A stretch of DNA of 64,000 bases from Dyella acidisoli (GCF_030160295.1 NZ_BSOB01000004.1:238030-302029); one strand, 5' to 3'. Numbered from the stretch's first letter, positions 50,904-60,172 are shown. Notes: generated from the letters alone by a model not told the origin. Program-made: numbers and translations.

Positions 50904-52325
50904 ATGAATTATGGACTTATTAGGTTGAACACCCGCACCAAGCTCATTGCTGGTGCTCTCGCGTTGGTGATGGCCGGGTTGTCGCACGCTTCCGGCACGC
51001 AGGTGGGTGGCGGCGCGACACTGCCGTCGATCGGTTATGTCGGCAGCAATGCTGCCACGAATCTGCAAGTGTGGGACGGCACGGGCAGTACCGCTACGAT
51101 CGCTACGGGTTCGCTGTTCGGCCAATATATTGCGACAACAGGCAACCCCAATGTCTCCTACTGCCTGACGGGTAGTGGCGCGGGCAAGAACATCCTCGCT
51201 GGAGCTACCGTAAACGGTGTCACGTTCAACGTGCAGAATGCTTGCACGAAGAACAGCTCTGGTACCGTTACTGGCTTCGGTGCCGGCCTTACGGGCGTGA
51301 ATCGTTCGGATCTCGTCCAGCCGAACTTCGCCGCTGCGGATTCGCCGTTGAACGCGTCGGATTACCTCAACTACCAAAATGCTCGCCCCAGTGATGTGGA
51401 ATATCCGGTGCAGTTCCCGGCTGTGGCTGGCGCGGTAGCGATCGCCTTCAACTTGAAGGACAACACGGGCGCTACGGTGACCTCTTCGGAAGCAAACTTC
51501 AGCGACGCGCAGCTCTGCCAGATCCTCTCCCACCAGGTCACCACCTGGGACCAAGTGTCCAGCGCGTTTACCCTGCCCGCCGGCCATTCGATTCCCGCCA
51601 ATCCGATCAACGTGCAGTATCGTTCGGATGGCAGTGGCACCACCTTCAGCCTCAGCAACCATTTGGCGACCGTCTGCGGCACCATTAACAGCCATGTCTT
51701 TGAAACCAACCAGGCCTTCACGAGCGTGGTCGCCAATTTCGTCAACCCGGTTCCGTCCAACTGGACGGGTTCGAGCGGCAACGCGTCTGTAGCGAATGCC
51801 GTTAGCAGCACGGCCAACAGCATCGGCTATGTGGAAACGGCCAATGCTCTGGCAACGAACCCCGGCCTGCAGTTTGCCGATGTGAACAGCACGAGCCCGA
51901 CTGCAAACTTCGGCAGTCCGCTTACCATCGCTGGCACGGCCATTGTCTACAACGAAGTGATCAACACCACCAATAACACGAACGGCACCGCTGCTCTCGA
52001 GGCGATCAGCTCCATCTCGGGTGTAACGAATCCTCCCACCACATCGTGCATCGCGCTGGTGAAGCCGGCACTCTATGCCAAGCCGAACGTCCCGGGTGGC
52101 ATCGTACCGACGGGTACCTATCCGATCGTGGCCATTTCGTATCTGCTGGGTAACACCGATGACAATGGAACGGACCTGACCAACACCCAGAATCTGTTGG
52201 CATTCCCGTACACCGTCACCCAGTCGAACGTAACGACCATCGGAGCTGGCACGGGCCTGGCGTTCCTGAACCTTGGCACCAATGCTTTCACCACCAGCCA
52301 AATCAAAGGCTGCCTGGTCAACTAA
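50904..52325 (+). CDS. PstS/DING-like phosphate-binding protein, copy 1
   Basis: 473 residues. Comparison with the paralogue at 52943 fixes the start at ATG 50904, because the earlier ATG (50892) is out of frame in the other copy. A signal peptide (LIAGALALVMAGLSHA) precedes GGGATLPSIGYVG, like the start of DING proteins. A PstS-type phosphate-binding loop (QYRSDGSGTTFSLSNHL) and the typical ITTWD-like segment (LSHQVTTWDQVSSAF) follow. The product is a secreted or periplasmic substrate-binding protein rather than part of a visible ABC operon. A Pho-box-like site, an SD hairpin and a terminator frame the gene. It is about 85% identical by eye to the next gene. Confidence 0.87.
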   Translation: MNYGLIRLNTRTKLIAGALALVMAGLSHASGTQVGGGATLPSIGYVGSNAATNLQVWDGTGSTATIATGSLFGQYIATTGNPNVSYCLTGSGAGKNILAGATVNGVTFNVQNACTKNSSGTVTGFGAGLTGVNRSDLVQPNFAAADSPLNASDYLNYQNARPSDVEYPVQFPAVAGAVAIAFNLKDNTGATVTSSEANFSDAQLCQILSHQVTTWDQVSSAFTLPAGHSIPANPINVQYRSDGSGTTFSLSNHLATVCGTINSHVFETNQAFTSVVANFVNPVPSNWTGSSGNASVANAVSSTANSIGYVETANALATNPGLQFADVNSTSPTANFGSPLTIAGTAIVYNEVINTTNNTNGTAALEAISSISGVTNPPTTSCIALVKPALYAKPNVPGGIVPTGTYPIVAISYLLGNTDDNGTDLTNTQNLLAFPYTVTQSNVTTIGAGTGLAFLNLGTNAFTTSQIKGCLVN

Positions 52326-52359
52326 GTTCAACGTTTCATACCGCAGTAAGCAGAAGAGG

Positions 52360-52386
52360 AGGGGATGCTATGCATCCCCTTTTTTT
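52360..52386 (+). terminator. intrinsic terminator
   Basis: AGGGGATGC-TAT-GCATCCCCT forms a 9-bp stem followed by seven Ts. It is close in sequence to the terminators at 54381 and 57361. Confidence 0.9.
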
Positions 52387-52942
52387 ACGCCTAGCTGCAC
52401 ACGTAACGTCGAAATAAGTGTTGATTTGATCGCGATGGCCAAGCTTCATCGTTCGTTAGACACATGCTCTCGCCAGTGCGTCCGCTATTTCGCAGCCACC
52501 AGCTGAGATTCGACGCCAGCCAGGTTTACTCAAGAGCAGCACGGATTGACCGTTTCGCTGTTGAAAGACGCCTTCGCTTTCCTTGCTTCATGTGCATTCC
52601 CCGCGTGTGCGGGAATGGCGACAAATGGGCGCGCATCATCGAAGGCGTAAATGTGATGCAAATGCATATGGTGCGCACATAAAGTACAAAAAAATATAAA
52701 ATAAAGTGCCTGCTAAAGGTGAAAATGCTTGAAAATTGCCGTTAATTAACTAAAGTATTCGTGTATTTCACGTACACATATATTAATGCCGAAAATATTG
52801 CGTGAAATATTATTTCAATCCATCAATATTGTAATTCTATCGGCATATTCAACGACATCAATGCTTAATCGCCCCGTCATTGCGAACATGTAAAACGCCT
52901 TGGCCTCCAATCCCGGAGGTATATGCGCAATGGGGAAAAACC
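52387..52942. other. intergenic spacer between the PstS-like copies
   Basis: No convincing gene. The right part (about 52670-52870) is strongly AT-rich. From about 52800 it repeats the promoter region of copy 1 (ATATTATTTCAATCCATCAA, TATTGTAATT). Confidence 0.5.
52829..52846 (+). promoter_or_regulatory. degenerate Pho-box-like site upstream of the second PstS-like gene
   Basis: TTGTAAT-TCTA-TCGGCAT is the counterpart of 50791-50808 in the duplicated promoter, with a weaker second half-site (4 of 7). Confidence 0.3.
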
Positions 52943-54352
52943 ATGAGCATGAGTTACGAACGTAATAAGTTGGGCATCCGCGTCAAGCTGATGGCAGGCA
53001 CTCTTGCATTGGCTATGGCGGGACTTTCGCACGCTTCTGGCACACAAGCGGGTGGTGGTGCGACGTTGCCGTCGATCGGTTATGTCGGCGCCAAAGCTGC
53101 CACCGTACTGCAAGTAACAGGAACCAACATCAGCAGTGGTTCGCTGTTCGGTCAATATATCGCCCACTCGGGTAATCCCGGTGTTTCCTATTGTCTGACC
53201 GGTAGTGGCGCGGGTAAGAATATCCTCGCTGGGGCCACCGTAAACGGTGTCAAATTCAACGTGCAGAATGCATGCACGAAGAACAGCGCTGGTACCGTCA
53301 CCGGTTTCGGTGCGGCGGCTGTCGGTCGCACGGACCTTGTTCAACCGGACTTTGCCGCTGCGGATTCACCCGAGAACGCCAGTGATTACCTCAACTACCA
53401 GAACAACCACGATGCCGGTGACTACCCCACGCAATTCCCTGCCGTGGCGGGTGCGGTGGCGATGGCCTTCAACTTGAAGGACAACACGGGCGCTACAGTG
53501 ACTTCTTCGGAAGTAAACCTCAGCGACACGCAGATCTGCGACATCTTCTCCCACCAAATCACCACCTGGAACGATTCCAGACTGGCAAGCGCATTCACCC
53601 TGCCCGCGGGCCATTCGATTCCTGCCAATCCGATCAACGTGCAGTACCGTTCGGATGGCAGTGGCACCACCTTCAGCCTCAGCAACCATCTGGCGAATGT
53701 CTGCGGCACCATCAGCAGCCATGTCTTTGAAACCAATCAGGCCTTCACCAGTGTAGTTGCCAATTTCGTCAACCCGCCGCCATCCAACTGGACGGGTTCC
53801 AGCGGCAACGAATCCGTAGCCACTGCCATTGGCAATACGGCCAACAGTTTTGGCTATGTGGAAACGGCCAATGCTTTGGCGACGAACCCCGGCCTGCAGT
53901 TTGCCAAAGTGAACAGCACGAGCCCGACCGCTAACTTCGGTAGCCCGCTCACCGTCGCCGGCACGGCCATTGTCTACAACGAAGTGATCAACACCACCAA
54001 CAACACGAATGGCACCGCTGCCCTTGAAGCAATCAGCGCTATCCCGGGCGTGGTGAATCCCCCTACCACGTCGTGTATTGCGTTAGTGAAGCCGGCACTC
54101 TATGCCAGGCCAAACGTCCCAGGTGGCATCGTGCCGACGGGCACCTATCCGATCGTGGCCATTTCGTATCTGCTGGGTAACAACAATGACAATGGAACGG
54201 ACCTGACCAACACGCGCAATCTGTTGACGTTTCCGTACACCGTCAGTCATAGCAGCGTAACCACCATCGGACCGGGCACGGGGCTGGCGTTCCTGACTCT
54301 CGGCACCGGTGCTTTCACCACCGCCCAGGTCAGCGGCTGCCTGGTCAACTAA
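52943..54352 (+). CDS. PstS/DING-like phosphate-binding protein, copy 2
   Basis: 469 residues, a tandem paralogue 2039 bp downstream of copy 1. Signal peptide (LMAGTLALAMAGLSHA), GGGATLPSIGYVG and the phosphate-binding loop QYRSDGSGTTFSLSNHL are conserved. Differences cluster near the N-terminal third (KAATVLQVTGTNISSGSLFG lacks the insert of copy 1) and in surface loops (NHDAGDYPTQFPA). The start is the ATG shared by both copies; a 1-nt indel (GGGGAAAAACC against GGGGAAAACC) puts the earlier ATG out of frame. Promoter, SD hairpin and terminator type are duplicated too. No PstCAB genes are nearby, so a role in scavenging or signalling rather than canonical import is possible. Confidence 0.87.
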   Translation: MSMSYERNKLGIRVKLMAGTLALAMAGLSHASGTQAGGGATLPSIGYVGAKAATVLQVTGTNISSGSLFGQYIAHSGNPGVSYCLTGSGAGKNILAGATVNGVKFNVQNACTKNSAGTVTGFGAAAVGRTDLVQPDFAAADSPENASDYLNYQNNHDAGDYPTQFPAVAGAVAMAFNLKDNTGATVTSSEVNLSDTQICDIFSHQITTWNDSRLASAFTLPAGHSIPANPINVQYRSDGSGTTFSLSNHLANVCGTISSHVFETNQAFTSVVANFVNPPPSNWTGSSGNESVATAIGNTANSFGYVETANALATNPGLQFAKVNSTSPTANFGSPLTVAGTAIVYNEVINTTNNTNGTAALEAISAIPGVVNPPTTSCIALVKPALYARPNVPGGIVPTGTYPIVAISYLLGNNNDNGTDLTNTRNLLTFPYTVSHSSVTTIGPGTGLAFLTLGTGAFTTAQVSGCLVN

Positions 54353-54380
54353 GTTCCACGCTTCACGCTGCAGGAAACAG

Positions 54381-54406
54381 AAAAGGAGGGGTATCCCCTC
54401 CTTTTC
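54381..54406 (+). terminator. intrinsic terminator
   Basis: AAAAGGAGGGG-TAT-CCCCTCCTTTT forms an 11-bp stem followed by further pyrimidines. Confidence 0.9.
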
Positions 54407-54540
54407 TTTCTGTACCTGACGAGATGCTGTTCTGCCACCAGGCTTCACTGAAAAACAGCTATCCAATGTGAGATGGCTGTCTACTTTTGCTCCAAGGCAA
54501 CGGTGCGGGAACCACACTGGCCCGTCACATGACTACTTCG

Positions 54541-55539
54541 TCACCATTCTGGCTGGGTTGCCACAGCTACTGGAACATTGCCCACGCTTACCGTGGCAAT
54601 CACTTTGTTGGTGAAGGGATTGATCACAGAAATGCTGTTGGAATTGGCATTGGCCACATACACACGACCGCAATGGTTGACCGCGATGGCTTGAGGAGAA
54701 TTCCCCACCGGCACCGTCGCGAACACGGTCTTGTTGAACGGATCAATCACGGAAACGGTATTGTCCGTGAAGTTGGCTGCATACACTGGAGCGCCAACTG
54801 GGCTTGTTGCTACCGCATAGGCACCGTTCCCAGCGGGCAACGTGGCAGTCACGGTGTTGGTGGACGCGTCGATCACGGAAACGTCGTTGTCGCCGAAATT
54901 GGCGACATAGACGCGTGCGCCAAAGGGATCGGCCGCGACCGTGAAAGGGCTGCTCCCCACCGGCACCGTGGCAGTCACGGTGTTGGTGGCCGTGGCGATT
55001 ACAGAGACCGTGTTGTCATTCGTATTGGCCACATACACATGAGCGCCATCGGGGCTGATGGCTACGCTATTTGGACTGTTTCCCACTGATACGGTGGCAA
55101 TGACGGTATCGCTGGCCGTCGCGATCACGGAAACAGTGTTGGCATTGGCATCGGCCACATATACATCAGAACCATTTGGGGTAACCACAGCAGCGACAGG
55201 GCTGCTTCCCACAGGTACCGTGGCAGTCACGGCGTTGGTGGCTGCTTTGATCACGGAAACGGTGTTGGAACTGAAATTGGCTACATACACACTATTGCCG
55301 TCAGGACTGACCGCAATGCCAGCGGGATTTGTCCCCACCGCCACCGTGGCGGTCACGGCGTTGGTGGCCGTGTTGATTACGGAGACCGTGTTGTCCACTT
55401 GATTGGCGACGTAAGCATTGTTGTTGTTAGCGAAGGCGGGCAGCGCTACCCACGCCATCAGTAGAGGGAGTGTGCAGCGAACTGCAGCAGTGAACCATTT
55501 GCGTCCCATCGGGCGCGTCTTGAGCTGATAAGTCGTCAT
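54541..55539 (-). CDS. secreted YVTN-type beta-propeller protein, copy 1
   Basis: 332 residues from ATG 55539, with GAGG about 7 nt ahead; the extension to 55671 is non-coding leader shared with copy 2. The signal peptide (LPLLMAWVALPAFA) is followed by seven to eight repeats of about 42 residues with the core VYVANxxxNTVSVI...TNTVTATVPVGSSP. Each forms a propeller blade of the YVTN/NHL class. Such proteins act as surface or periplasmic binding scaffolds; no enzyme residues are evident. Copy 2 at 56287 lies in the opposite direction, and the genes with their upstream regions form an inverted duplication. Confidence 0.88.
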   Translation of the reverse strand: MTTYQLKTRPMGRKWFTAAVRCTLPLLMAWVALPAFANNNNAYVANQVDNTVSVINTATNAVTATVAVGTNPAGIAVSPDGNSVYVANFSSNTVSVIKAATNAVTATVPVGSSPVAAVVTPNGSDVYVADANANTVSVIATASDTVIATVSVGNSPNSVAISPDGAHVYVANTNDNTVSVIATATNTVTATVPVGSSPFTVAADPFGARVYVANFGDNDVSVIDASTNTVTATLPAGNGAYAVATSPVGAPVYAANFTDNTVSVIDPFNKTVFATVPVGNSPQAIAVNHCGRVYVANANSNSISVINPFTNKVIATVSVGNVPVAVATQPEW

Positions 55540-55818
55540 GGAATACCTCGCGTAGAAGATCATGGGCGCCACGATGCACCCGACATGAAACCATCTTGTT
55601 GCGTCGGCATTCGAACCGTTGAAGGATGTTTTGCAGTACACCGGATCGGATGGTCTGATGCCCCTTGCCACCCTGCCGTGCGTTCCTCAAGCGATGACTG
55701 GAACGCGGAACATCCTGTTAGCGCGCATGCCGGCGCTCACTTGTCCCACTTGTAATGCTGTAATCACTTTCAAGTACCGACGCATGCGAGCTTCGTCCTG
55801 TCGCAACGCGATACCTGA

Positions 55819-56180
55819 TCAAGCATGCGCTTGGGCTATGAAGAGCGTGTGACCTTAAAAAACAGCGGAAAACGGGATTTGTCACGTTTTTGTCATTGCG
55901 TGTGCTTGGGGTGAGTGAAACGGCTCACGCACTGCAGTGAACGCAGTTCGACTCCTACTTGTTTCAGCTGCGCCTGAAACTTAAAGTCCGACGTTTTTGG
56001 AAGCGATGGGCTTGTAAGAGGTCTGTAAATTTCACCGTCATCTCTATGCATGGTAATGAGTGTCGAGTACCTAACTCACTTCATTCACTGAAATCAGTCG
56101 CGATGACAAAGATGTGGCAAATCACTGCAGATCGCGTTTTTTAAGGTCATACGCTCTTCATAGCCCAGGCGCATGCTTGA
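55819..56180. repeat. inverted repeat flanking the common upstream region of the two YVTN genes
   Basis: TCAAGCATGCGCTTGGGCTA... (55819-55863) and its reverse complement at 56136-56180 agree at 43 of 45 positions. Similarity continues outward through the leaders into both genes. The 272-bp unique centre holds GTTTCAG-CTGCGC-CTGAAAC (55971-55990). The centre is AT-richer than its surroundings and shows no gene. Confidence 0.85.
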
Positions 56181-56286
56181 TGGGTACCGGACTGCGACAG
56201 GGAGAAGTTCGCAAGCATCGATACGCGAAAGTGATCACAGCATGTCGGGTGCGTCGTTGCGCCCACGTCTCTACGGGAGGTATTCC

Positions 56287-57306
56287 ATGACGACTGATCA
56301 ATTCAAGAAGCGTCCAGCTGGACGCAAATGGTTCGCTGGCGCGGCCCGCGGCATCTTTCCTTTGCTGATGGCGTGGGTAGCGTTACCCGCCTTAGCCCAC
56401 AATCACAATGTGTACGTGGCCAATCAAGTGGACAACACGGTTTCTGTAATCAACGCGGCTACCAACGCCGTGACCGCCACCGTGTCGGTGGGCACCAACC
56501 CTGCGGGCATTGCGGTCAGCCCCGATGGCAAGATTGTGTATGTAGCCAATTTCAGTTCCAACACCGTTTCCGTGATCGACGCAGCCACCAACGCGGTGAC
56601 CGCCACGGTGACAGTGGGGAGCAGTCCTGCGGCCGTAGCAGTCAGCCCCGATGGCAAAAGTGTGTATGTGGCCGATGCCAATGCCAACACTGTTTCCGTG
56701 ATTGATGCGGCCAGCGATGGCGTCATTGCCACCGTGTCGGTGGGGAACAGTCCCAATGGCCTCGTGGTAAGCCCTGATGGTGCTCAGGTGTATGTAACCA
56801 ATACGAATGACAACACTGTCTCCGTGATCAACTCCGCCACCAACGCCGTAACCGCGACGGTGCCAGTCGGCAACAGTCCTTTTGGGATAGCAATCAGTCC
56901 CCGTGGCACGCGTGTGTATGTGGCCAATTTTGGTGACAGCACCGTTTCCGTGATCGACACGGCCACCAATGCCGTGACTTTCACGACAGCGGCAGGGAGC
57001 GGCGCCAATGCCGTAGCCGTCGGCCCTCATGATGGCCGCGTGTATGTGGCCAACTTCAATGCCAACTCCGCCTCCGTGATCCGCGCTCACAACAATGCCG
57101 TGATCGCTACGGTGACAGTCGGGGCTTCTCCCGATGCCATAGCAGTCAACCGCGATGGCGCTCGCGTGTACGTCGCCAATGCCGATTCCAATACCGTTTC
57201 CGTGATCAACACGCGCACCAACAACGTGATCGCCACGGTAAATGTGGGCAACGTTCCTGCTGCGGTGGCAACCCAGCCGGCTGCACGGGATGGGGACGAT
57301 CACTAA
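56287..57306 (+). CDS. secreted YVTN-type beta-propeller protein, copy 2
   Basis: 339 residues from ATG 56287 behind GGGAGG. The signal peptide (FPLLMAWVALPALA) is followed by blades such as YVANQVDNTVSVINAATNAV and GNSPNGLVVSPDGAQVYVTN. It is highly similar to copy 1 and oriented away from it. Blade 6 to 7 differs more (AGSGANAVAVGPHDGRVYVA). It ends in a short charged tail (AARDGDDH) absent from copy 1. A strong terminator shared with the PstS-like genes in design follows at 57361. Ligand unknown; surface binding or a structural role is likely. Confidence 0.88.
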   Translation: MTTDQFKKRPAGRKWFAGAARGIFPLLMAWVALPALAHNHNVYVANQVDNTVSVINAATNAVTATVSVGTNPAGIAVSPDGKIVYVANFSSNTVSVIDAATNAVTATVTVGSSPAAVAVSPDGKSVYVADANANTVSVIDAASDGVIATVSVGNSPNGLVVSPDGAQVYVTNTNDNTVSVINSATNAVTATVPVGNSPFGIAISPRGTRVYVANFGDSTVSVIDTATNAVTFTTAAGSGANAVAVGPHDGRVYVANFNANSASVIRAHNNAVIATVTVGASPDAIAVNRDGARVYVANADSNTVSVINTRTNNVIATVNVGNVPAAVATQPAARDGDDH

Positions 57307-57360
57307 AGATCGACGCCGGTTTGGGCGTGAGTGAAAGGTTCGTTCTGCAGGAAGCAGAAA

Positions 57361-57390
57361 GGGAGGGGATGCAGCCCCTCCCTCTTTTTT
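57361..57390 (+). terminator. intrinsic terminator between convergent YVTN and isoamylase genes
   Basis: GGGAGGGG-ATGCAG-CCCCTCCC followed by TCTTTTTT. The stem resembles the terminators at 52360 and 54381, including the preceding GCAGGAAGCAGAAA. Confidence 0.92.
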
Positions 57391-57407
57391 GCTTTGCTTA
57401 TGGATGG

Positions 57408-59765
57408 CTATTTGGCAATCAGCAACAACAACGATTGTCCGCACTGGCCATAGGTGGCGCCGCCACCGCCGATCAGCGTTTCGTTGCCGGGCGTGACGAA
57501 GGTGTTGGCGCCGTCATTCCAGTCGCAGGTGTCGGTGACGCGATACCAGTTGGTGCCGGTGGGTGGCGCTGGAAGCGTGAAGGTCACGCTGCCAGACCAA
57601 CCGTTGTACGCGATGTACATGGAGTTGCTGTCGCCGAACGACGAGCCGTTGACCGTGTACGCGATGGCGTAGTTGCTGGTGTTGTTCCAGTAGGTGCTGT
57701 CGGCCACCGCTCCGCTGGGCTCATACCAGACGACTTGGCTCGACGTGTACCACGTGGAAGGACGCAGTGCCGGATGCGCTTTGCGGAAAGCGATGAGGCG
57801 TTGGGCGAAGTTGTAGAAGTTCGACTGGTCCGTGCTCCAACTGTAGTTGAGCCAGTTGGCGGTGGAGTCGAGGTTGTAGGCGTTATTGTTGCACTGGAGC
57901 GAGCGCATGTACTCGTCGCCGCCTTGCATCATCGGTGTGCCGGCCGACAACATCACGAAGGCCAGGCCGGTGCGTGCGGCACGACGTTGGTCGACAGCGG
58001 TGCCGGTGCCGGCGGACATGCCTTGATCCCAACTGTAGTTGTTGGAGATGCCGCCGTCGGACGGGCCGTAGGGCCAGGCTTGGCTGTTGTTGGCGCCATT
58101 GCAGGAATACACGTCCTTCAGCGTCATACCATCGTGGATATCGATGAAGTTGGTGGAATTCCACGGCGAACGCCCGCTGGCCTGGAACAGATTGGCTGAG
58201 CCTGAGAAATCATTCGCATCCTGCGTGATGTAGATCGTCATGTTGCCGAGTTCGTTCTGTGCTTCCCTCACGCTGTCGCGGAACAGGCCGTTCCACTCGG
58301 ACCAGCCTTTCGGGAATCCCCCGAGCTGGTACTCGTTGCTGCCACTCGCTGCCCACGGCTCGGCATACAAATCCAATCCGCTGCCGCCGGATGCCGGGCG
58401 CACCGTGAATTCATTGAGGATGCGATTGACGGCAACGTTCGAATCCGACGCATCGAAGTAGAAGCCGCCGTTGGGGCAGTTCGGTGCACCTGATTTCGCG
58501 GCGCCATTGAGACAAGCGTTACCCAGGATGGGGCCTTCGTCGAAGCGGAAACCATCGACGCCCATGGAGTTGCTCCAATAAGCGAGCGAATCGATGATCA
58601 GATTCTGCGCGACGGTGTTGTAGGTGTTGTAGTTCGCGCCGGTACCGGTGTTGTCGTAGAAGTATTGGTTGTCCGAGGTGAGCTCGTAGTACGTGGTGTT
58701 ATCCAGGCCGCGCCATGAAAAAACCGTGGCCGTAGTGGGATCGGTGTTGCTCCAGGTACCGCCTTCAGCGGTGTGGTTGTAGACCACGTCCATGTAGACC
58801 TTGATGCCGGCGTTGTGGAACGCTTGAACCATCGCTTGGAATTCCGCGGTGGGGCCGCCCGGCGATTTGTTGTACGCGTAACGGCGATCCGGTGCGAAGT
58901 AGTCTTCGGTCATGTAGCCCCAGTAATTCTGGTTGGCATCCGAATTGGGCACGACATCGTTCGCGTCGTTCTGGGTTTCCTGTATCGGCAAAAATTCAAC
59001 CGCGGTCACGCCGAGGCTGGCGAGGTAACTTGCCTTGAGTCCAGCTCCGTAATACGTGCCCTGGTATTGCGAGGCAATGCTGGAATCCTGCTTGGTAAAG
59101 CCGCGCAGATTCACTTCGTAGATCACATCGTCTTTCTGCGCGCGCGTTGGCTTGGTACCGGTGCTTTGCGTGCTCGGTGCGAGCACGATGCCTTTGGGGG
59201 CGTAAGTGCCGCTATCGATCAGGCGATACGCCACGCCAAACGACGAATCGACCGTGGCGCCCGTGGCGAAGATGTGGCTGTTCTGGTTGTTCGTGTTGAG
59301 CGGATCCTGGCTGATTTCCTGCGCATACGGATCCACCAGCAGCTTGTTGGGATTGAAGCGATTTCCGCTGCTGTCGACGTCGGAAACAAAGCCCGCCGAC
59401 GAACCCTTGGTCCAACTCGAGTCGTACGGCCAATTCGGGCCCCATGCGCGATAGCCGTAATACACCGAACCGGTGATGCCGGCGGTTTGAATGGATGACA
59501 CCGGCACAACGACCTGCCACACGCCGCCGCCTTGATTGGTCATTTGATACGTGGCTGCTTCCTGCGCGCCATAGCCGCTTGCATACAGATACAACACTAA
59601 ACGCGTGGCTTGCGAGGAATAGACGCGGAAGGTGATCTGCGTTTTCTGCGCGTTATAACTTGCGCCAAGGCTCATGCTGTTGATGGCTGCGTGAGCAGGC
59701 ATGGCGGGTATCGCTGCGAGGCTGGCACAGGCCAGCAAGGCGGCAAGAATCTTCGAACACTTCAT
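57408..59765 (-). CDS. secreted isoamylase / glycogen-debranching enzyme (GH13_11)
   Basis: 785 residues from ATG 59765 (MKCSKILAALLACASLAAIP), with signal cleavage near PAHAAINSMSLGASYN. An N-terminal CBM48/isoamylase-N domain (TQITFRVYSSQATRLVLYLY, about 30-160) precedes the (beta/alpha)8 barrel. GH13 regions are visible: VYMDVVYNHTAEGG (I), GVDGFRFDEGPI with the nucleophile Asp (II), LDLYAEPWAA with the acid/base Glu (III) and NFIDIHDGMTLKD with the transition-state Asp (IV). Length and domain order match Pseudomonas isoamylase, which cuts alpha-1,6 branches of glycogen and amylopectin. A C-terminal beta domain follows. It is monocistronic and convergent with the YVTN gene. Confidence 0.93.
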   Translation of the reverse strand: MKCSKILAALLACASLAAIPAMPAHAAINSMSLGASYNAQKTQITFRVYSSQATRLVLYLYASGYGAQEAATYQMTNQGGGVWQVVVPVSSIQTAGITGSVYYGYRAWGPNWPYDSSWTKGSSAGFVSDVDSSGNRFNPNKLLVDPYAQEISQDPLNTNNQNSHIFATGATVDSSFGVAYRLIDSGTYAPKGIVLAPSTQSTGTKPTRAQKDDVIYEVNLRGFTKQDSSIASQYQGTYYGAGLKASYLASLGVTAVEFLPIQETQNDANDVVPNSDANQNYWGYMTEDYFAPDRRYAYNKSPGGPTAEFQAMVQAFHNAGIKVYMDVVYNHTAEGGTWSNTDPTTATVFSWRGLDNTTYYELTSDNQYFYDNTGTGANYNTYNTVAQNLIIDSLAYWSNSMGVDGFRFDEGPILGNACLNGAAKSGAPNCPNGGFYFDASDSNVAVNRILNEFTVRPASGGSGLDLYAEPWAASGSNEYQLGGFPKGWSEWNGLFRDSVREAQNELGNMTIYITQDANDFSGSANLFQASGRSPWNSTNFIDIHDGMTLKDVYSCNGANNSQAWPYGPSDGGISNNYSWDQGMSAGTGTAVDQRRAARTGLAFVMLSAGTPMMQGGDEYMRSLQCNNNAYNLDSTANWLNYSWSTDQSNFYNFAQRLIAFRKAHPALRPSTWYTSSQVVWYEPSGAVADSTYWNNTSNYAIAYTVNGSSFGDSNSMYIAYNGWSGSVTFTLPAPPTGTNWYRVTDTCDWNDGANTFVTPGNETLIGGGGATYGQCGQSLLLLIAK

Positions 59766-60029
59766 ACGGGTGTGCCTCCTGCTTCGTGGTTGAACAGGCT
59801 TTCTGATTTCCCTGAAGTGCATGCAGGCGTAACGATTTGCATGGACGCAGCTCGCCGCACGCCGAATCGATCTCCCCATCGATTGCGTGTGATGAACGCT
59901 AAGTCTGGCTATGCGTAAAGCTGGTGCGGCGGATAGTAGGAAGCATCGCGGTGCAGCAACCAGCGTATGCATACGTATTCATTGAAATAAGAGTGCGAAC
60001 TTTCACACGACGCATACGTTATGAGCGAA

Positions 60030-60097
60030 GCGTAGGCCGGGATGCCAATCCCAGCTTTCATGTAAATGGCGATGCTGGGATTGGCATCCCAGCGTAC
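60030..60097. repeat. palindromic intergenic repeat, third copy
   Basis: CGTAGGCCGGGATGCCAATC plus CCAGC is mirrored by GATGCTGGGATTGGCATCCC plus AGCGTAC. Same family as 23367-23440. Confidence 0.8.
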
Positions 60098-60115
60098 AAG
60101 CGGCGCACGAAACAA

Positions 60116-60145
60116 AATCGCCGCGATGTTTCCATCGCGGCGATT
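60116..60145 (-). terminator. intrinsic terminator of the DUF4142 gene
   Basis: AATCGCCGCGATG-TTTC-CATCGCGGCGATT is a perfect 13-bp stem. Read on the minus strand it is followed by TTTTG, 27 nt beyond the stop. Confidence 0.88.
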
Positions 60146-60172
60146 GGTTTGCAGGAAATGATTAGTGGCGTA

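Larger units (their letters stand above)
59766..60172. other. intergenic region with a palindromic repeat and a terminator
   Basis: It holds the isoamylase leader, the palindromic repeat at 60030-60097 and the terminator at 60116-60145. Short frames seen here are not supported. Confidence 0.5.

Noticed and set aside
56392..57444. Minus-strand frame opposite the second YVTN gene with its own periodic HGN(G/S)V repeats
   Set aside because: The periodicity merely mirrors the propeller repeats on the other strand.
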